From: Sporosarcina sp. FSL W8-0480
GTDB taxonomy: Bacteria; Bacillota; Bacilli; Bacillales_A; Planococcaceae
Length of the DNA stretch: 64,000 nucleotides
Direction of reading: 5' to 3'
Assembly (NCBI RefSeq): GCF_037963765.1
Contig: NZ_CP150166.1
Span: forward strand, 2,983,501-3,047,500
Each line of letters begins with the position of its first letter. Positions within the stretch are counted from its first letter, which is position 1. A model generated the notes under the pieces. That model ran no database searches and was not told where the DNA came from. It saw only the letters and a program-made list of their open reading frames with translations. Positions 61,452-64,000 of the stretch are shown one piece after another. The translations under genes were made by a program, and so were the position numbers.

Positions 61452-63177
61452 TTAATTTACAAAGGGAATAAAATTCTCCTCTTTGTTGGATTAACTCATG
61501 GATCGTACCCATTTCGGAAACCTTTCCGTCTTTCAACATGATAATGCAGTCATAATTTGCAAGTAATTCTTCATCTATTTTGTGTGTGATAGCGATACTT
61601 GTCATACCCTTCAGATTGCTGAGGGAGTTCTCTAATTCCCTCGTTGTCTTTAAGTCTAATGCCGAAGTAGCCTCGTCCATAAGGAGTATTGGTGGCTGCT
61701 TCAACAATGCCCTCGCAATTGAAACTCTTTGCCTCTCACCGCCTGATAATTCGGCGCCTCCCTCACCGCATCGAGCTTTTATGCCCCCTCTTTCTTCAAG
61801 GAAGGAATCCATAATAGCGTTTTTTGTTGCAAGTTTAACTTGTTCATCCGGCCATTCTTTATAAAGCTTAATATTTTCTTCAATACTATCGTCAAAAACA
61901 AATGTATCTTGTTGAACCATACTATAGAGTTGCGTCAATGCTTTCTCATCCACATCACGAATTTCAACATCATCTATAAAGATATTTCCTTCATAGGAAT
62001 CATAATAGCCTGCCAAAATTTTTAGTAATGTGGATTTTCCGCTCCCACTCAGACCGACGACCGCATATCTTTTCCCTTTCTCAAAAACCAAATTAATGTT
62101 TTCCAAAGTATTCTGTTCATCAGTCTTAAATGAGAAGCTCAAATTTTCAACTCGAATACTATGCTCTAAATTTGTTTTTTGAATTTTAAGACCAGATGAT
62201 GCTTCCTTATTCAATAACTCATCGGAATTTCTTAACAACTGTAAGCTGGCACTTCTTTTTGCTACGGATGAAACAACATCATTAATAGGAGCAGTTACAT
62301 TGTTAAGAAGCTGTACAAAGGCAAGGATTCCACCGATTGTCATTTGCCCCTCTATCGTCAACCATGCACCTGCAATAAAAAGGATTAACACAATTATCAC
62401 AGTGCTGTTTTGAGTTAAGGACATTACAATCCCAAGCAATACTTGATACTTCTTCTTAGCATCCTCCTGTTGTTCTGCTTTTCCTTCAGATAGATTAAGT
62501 ATCTCCTTTTCAATATTAAAGCTCTTTATAACCGGGTATCCGGAAAAAATATCTTTAATAAATGAAGTAAATATACCGTTATTTTTAGCAACATTGTTTT
62601 GGGCACTAACTAACTTCCTATTAAAAATGGCTGAAACAATCAAAGGAAGTACGCAGGATACCAATACACATATCGCTAATATCCAGCTGATGTAAAACAT
62701 AAGAGCGATGCCGAAGACGATCATTACACTTTGTGAAATTAGACGAATGGTCCCTCGAATATAATCTTCTTCTATAATCGTCATATCGTTATTCAATATG
62801 GAAATATAGTTTCCGGTTTTCTCACTGTTAAAATCCTTTATTTTTAAACCAAGAATCCTTTCCGTTACGATCTTTTTTAAATTCGTCATCGCTTTTTTAG
62901 TAAATCCATTCACGGTAATGATTTCTAACATATTCACTGAGATATTCACTAAAATATAGATGGCCGAAATTATGATCAAGCCATATAATGCCTGAAGCCC
63001 TTCCTCAATACCTTTGTCTATAAACTGCTGTAAAATAAGGGCTACACCTACACTTAAAAGGTAGGAGATGATTGAGAAAAATACCGCGAAACTATACATG
63101 ACTCTATTATTTTCATATATATAGCCTTTCAACTTTCTCCCATTACTGAAAGGGACCCCTACTGTACTTGTAGTCAT
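61429..63177 (-). CDS. ABC exporter, fused membrane and ATPase domains
   Basis: About 582 residues: six membrane helices (1-310), then an ATPase with GLSGSGKSTLL (Walker A), ELSGGERQRVSIARALL (signature) and ILLMDEATSALD (Walker B), and an ITHKID switch. It is the half-transporter type that exports peptides or lipids. The ATG at 63177 has AAAAGGGGGAGA directly upstream and is 10 nt from the NRPS stop; an ATG at 63195 overlaps it. The cluster position makes it the exporter, and probable self-resistance, for the peptide product. Confidence 0.92.
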   Translation of the reverse strand: MTTSTVGVPFSNGRKLKGYIYENNRVMYSFAVFFSIISYLLSVGVALILQQFIDKGIEEGLQALYGLIIISAIYILVNISVNMLEIITVNGFTKKAMTNLKKIVTERILGLKIKDFNSEKTGNYISILNNDMTIIEEDYIRGTIRLISQSVMIVFGIALMFYISWILAICVLVSCVLPLIVSAIFNRKLVSAQNNVAKNNGIFTSFIKDIFSGYPVIKSFNIEKEILNLSEGKAEQQEDAKKKYQVLLGIVMSLTQNSTVIIVLILFIAGAWLTIEGQMTIGGILAFVQLLNNVTAPINDVVSSVAKRSASLQLLRNSDELLNKEASSGLKIQKTNLEHSIRVENLSFSFKTDEQNTLENINLVFEKGKRYAVVGLSGSGKSTLLKILAGYYDSYEGNIFIDDVEIRDVDEKALTQLYSMVQQDTFVFDDSIEENIKLYKEWPDEQVKLATKNAIMDSFLEERGGIKARCGEGGAELSGGERQRVSIARALLKQPPILLMDEATSALDLKTTRELENSLSNLKGMTSIAITHKIDEELLANYDCIIMLKDGKVSEMGTIHELIQQRGEFYSLCKLSDELVGV

Positions 63178-63187
63178 TCTCCCCCTT

Positions 63188-64000
63188 TTAATCATTTGCC
63201 CCTATTCCTTCCATTAACTGATTTAATAAATCAATTTCATCATCTAATAACTCAACACTGCTTACTTCTTCTATCAAATTCACTCTTTCTTTAGGCATTT
63301 GTTCGGAATTGGCAAATTTATAAAGCTCTTCTATGGCACTTAAAAAGTGTTTTTCAAAACTCTCCATATCTGCCTTACTTATGAATTGATGATCGTAATA
63401 ATTTGTGAATACGACCTTGTCCTTAACATATGCTCCATTTATTGTCAGAGGGTGGAATAATTGATTCTCGTCAGCAATATCGAATTGATTGAACCTGTCC
63501 GAAAATGCTATGCCTTTTAATTCGTGATTTTCAAGCGTGGTTTCTCCTAAGAAGTTAAAGATTATATCTGCATCGACCGTTAATGACTCGTCATGATGTA
63601 GATATCTCAGTATTCCATAGGAAATTCCTTGGTTTGGAACCTTTAAAAAGCTCCTTCTGACGTCCACTATTGCATCATTAATAGATAAATTAGGCTTTAA
63701 AATCATTGGATATATAGTTGTAAACCAGCCTACTGTTCTATTAATATTAATGTTTTCATTAAGTTCTTCTCTTCCGTGAGATTCTAACTCCAGTATATAA
63801 CTTGACGTATTCCTCCACTTTTTCAAGGCTATATTTAATGCGGTTATAAAGAATTCATCAGTTTCAATCCCAAAAATCCTATGATACTGCATGATCATTT
63901 GGGTGCACTTTTCTTTAGACATCTCAACACTAAATACGCCTAATCTCTTTTTACCAATGTACTCTTCTTCAGTTTTGGCTGTACCAAATAATCTGTCTGT
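63188..64000 (-). CDS. C-terminal part of a non-ribosomal peptide synthetase (epimerisation or condensation-type domain)
   Basis: 271 codons are visible and the frame is open at the right edge. LELESHGREELNENININRTVGWFTTIYPMIL is the conserved core of epimerisation-type C-domains, and IFNFLGE with NYYDHQF later motifs; a short unstructured tail (VNLIEEVSSVELLDDEID) ends the protein. An E-type domain here implies the last handled residue may be a D-amino acid. There is no thioesterase domain at this end, which with a separate type II thioesterase suggests chain release elsewhere or further modules on another protein. Confidence 0.85.
   Translation of the reverse strand, partial: TDRLFGTAKTEEEYIGKKRLGVFSVEMSKEKCTQMIMQYHRIFGIETDEFFITALNIALKKWRNTSSYILELESHGREELNENININRTVGWFTTIYPMILKPNLSINDAIVDVRRSFLKVPNQGISYGILRYLHHDESLTVDADIIFNFLGETTLENHELKGIAFSDRFNQFDIADENQLFHPLTINGAYVKDKVVFTNYYDHQFISKADMESFEKHFLSAIEELYKFANSEQMPKERVNLIEEVSSVELLDDEIDLLNQLMEGIGAND

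Overview
The window looks like a chromosomal segment of an endospore-forming, low-to-mid GC member of the Bacillales, probably Planococcaceae (Sporosarcina-like). The grounds are AGGAGG-type ribosome binding sites with frequent TTG/GTG starts, a CotX spore coat protein, GlpP antitermination control of glpD, a bacillopeptidase F homologue, an S-layer (SLH) protein, YokU-KamA, and a B. subtilis ycb-like glucarate/galactarate operon. The genus is an inference. No rRNA or tRNA was recognised.

Layout. 1-3.7 kb: the N-terminal 1249 residues of bacillopeptidase F (minus strand, running off the left edge). 3.9-7.4 kb: an unusual exported-protein locus, with an orphan LuxR/NarL-type response regulator, three small exported coiled-coil proteins and a type I signal peptidase in tight order; the promoter region between regulator and operon carries repeated ACTTTTG boxes. 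8-12 kb: a phospholipase A2-like mini-protein, a lipoprotein, a beta-lactamase-fold serine hydrolase and unknowns. 12.3-25.1 kb: an 11-gene hexarate (glucarate/galactarate) catabolic region with two transport systems (TctABC and GudP), its FadR-type GntR regulator, and three matching palindromic operators, two of which lie exactly on sigma-A -10 boxes. 25.2-26.1 kb: a 39-unit non-coding 19/21-bp tandem array. 26-31 kb: a lone flagellin, a FecR/coiled-coil exported protein, an SLH-NHL protein and an UppS paralogue. 32.4-35.6 kb: accessory genes including a PD-(D/E)XK + RAMA-like protein with an overlapping unknown partner (possible defence unit). 36-46 kb: glpD, glpP, a HAD phosphatase, an Fbp-type ABC importer with a leader terminator, and a large exported glycerophosphodiesterase, together suggesting phospho-glycerol scavenging. 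46-60.7 kb: a ComM-like ATPase followed by a RAYT (REP-associated tyrosine transposase), transporters, LrgAB, DedA, CotX, decayed genes (helicase, ParE), a VOC protein, YokU and KamA. 60.7-64 kb: the end of a non-ribosomal peptide cluster (NRPS C-terminus, ABC exporter, thioesterase II) running off the right edge.

The strongest non-gene signal is a family of about 155-bp dispersed elements with TTGTAAAGGT(A/G)CCTGTG ends: nine full-length and two partial copies, all in intergenic DNA and, as far as I can read them, all in the same orientation, with one partial copy beside the RAYT gene. Three separate tandem arrays with a 20-21 bp period and unrelated cores are a second unexplained signal.
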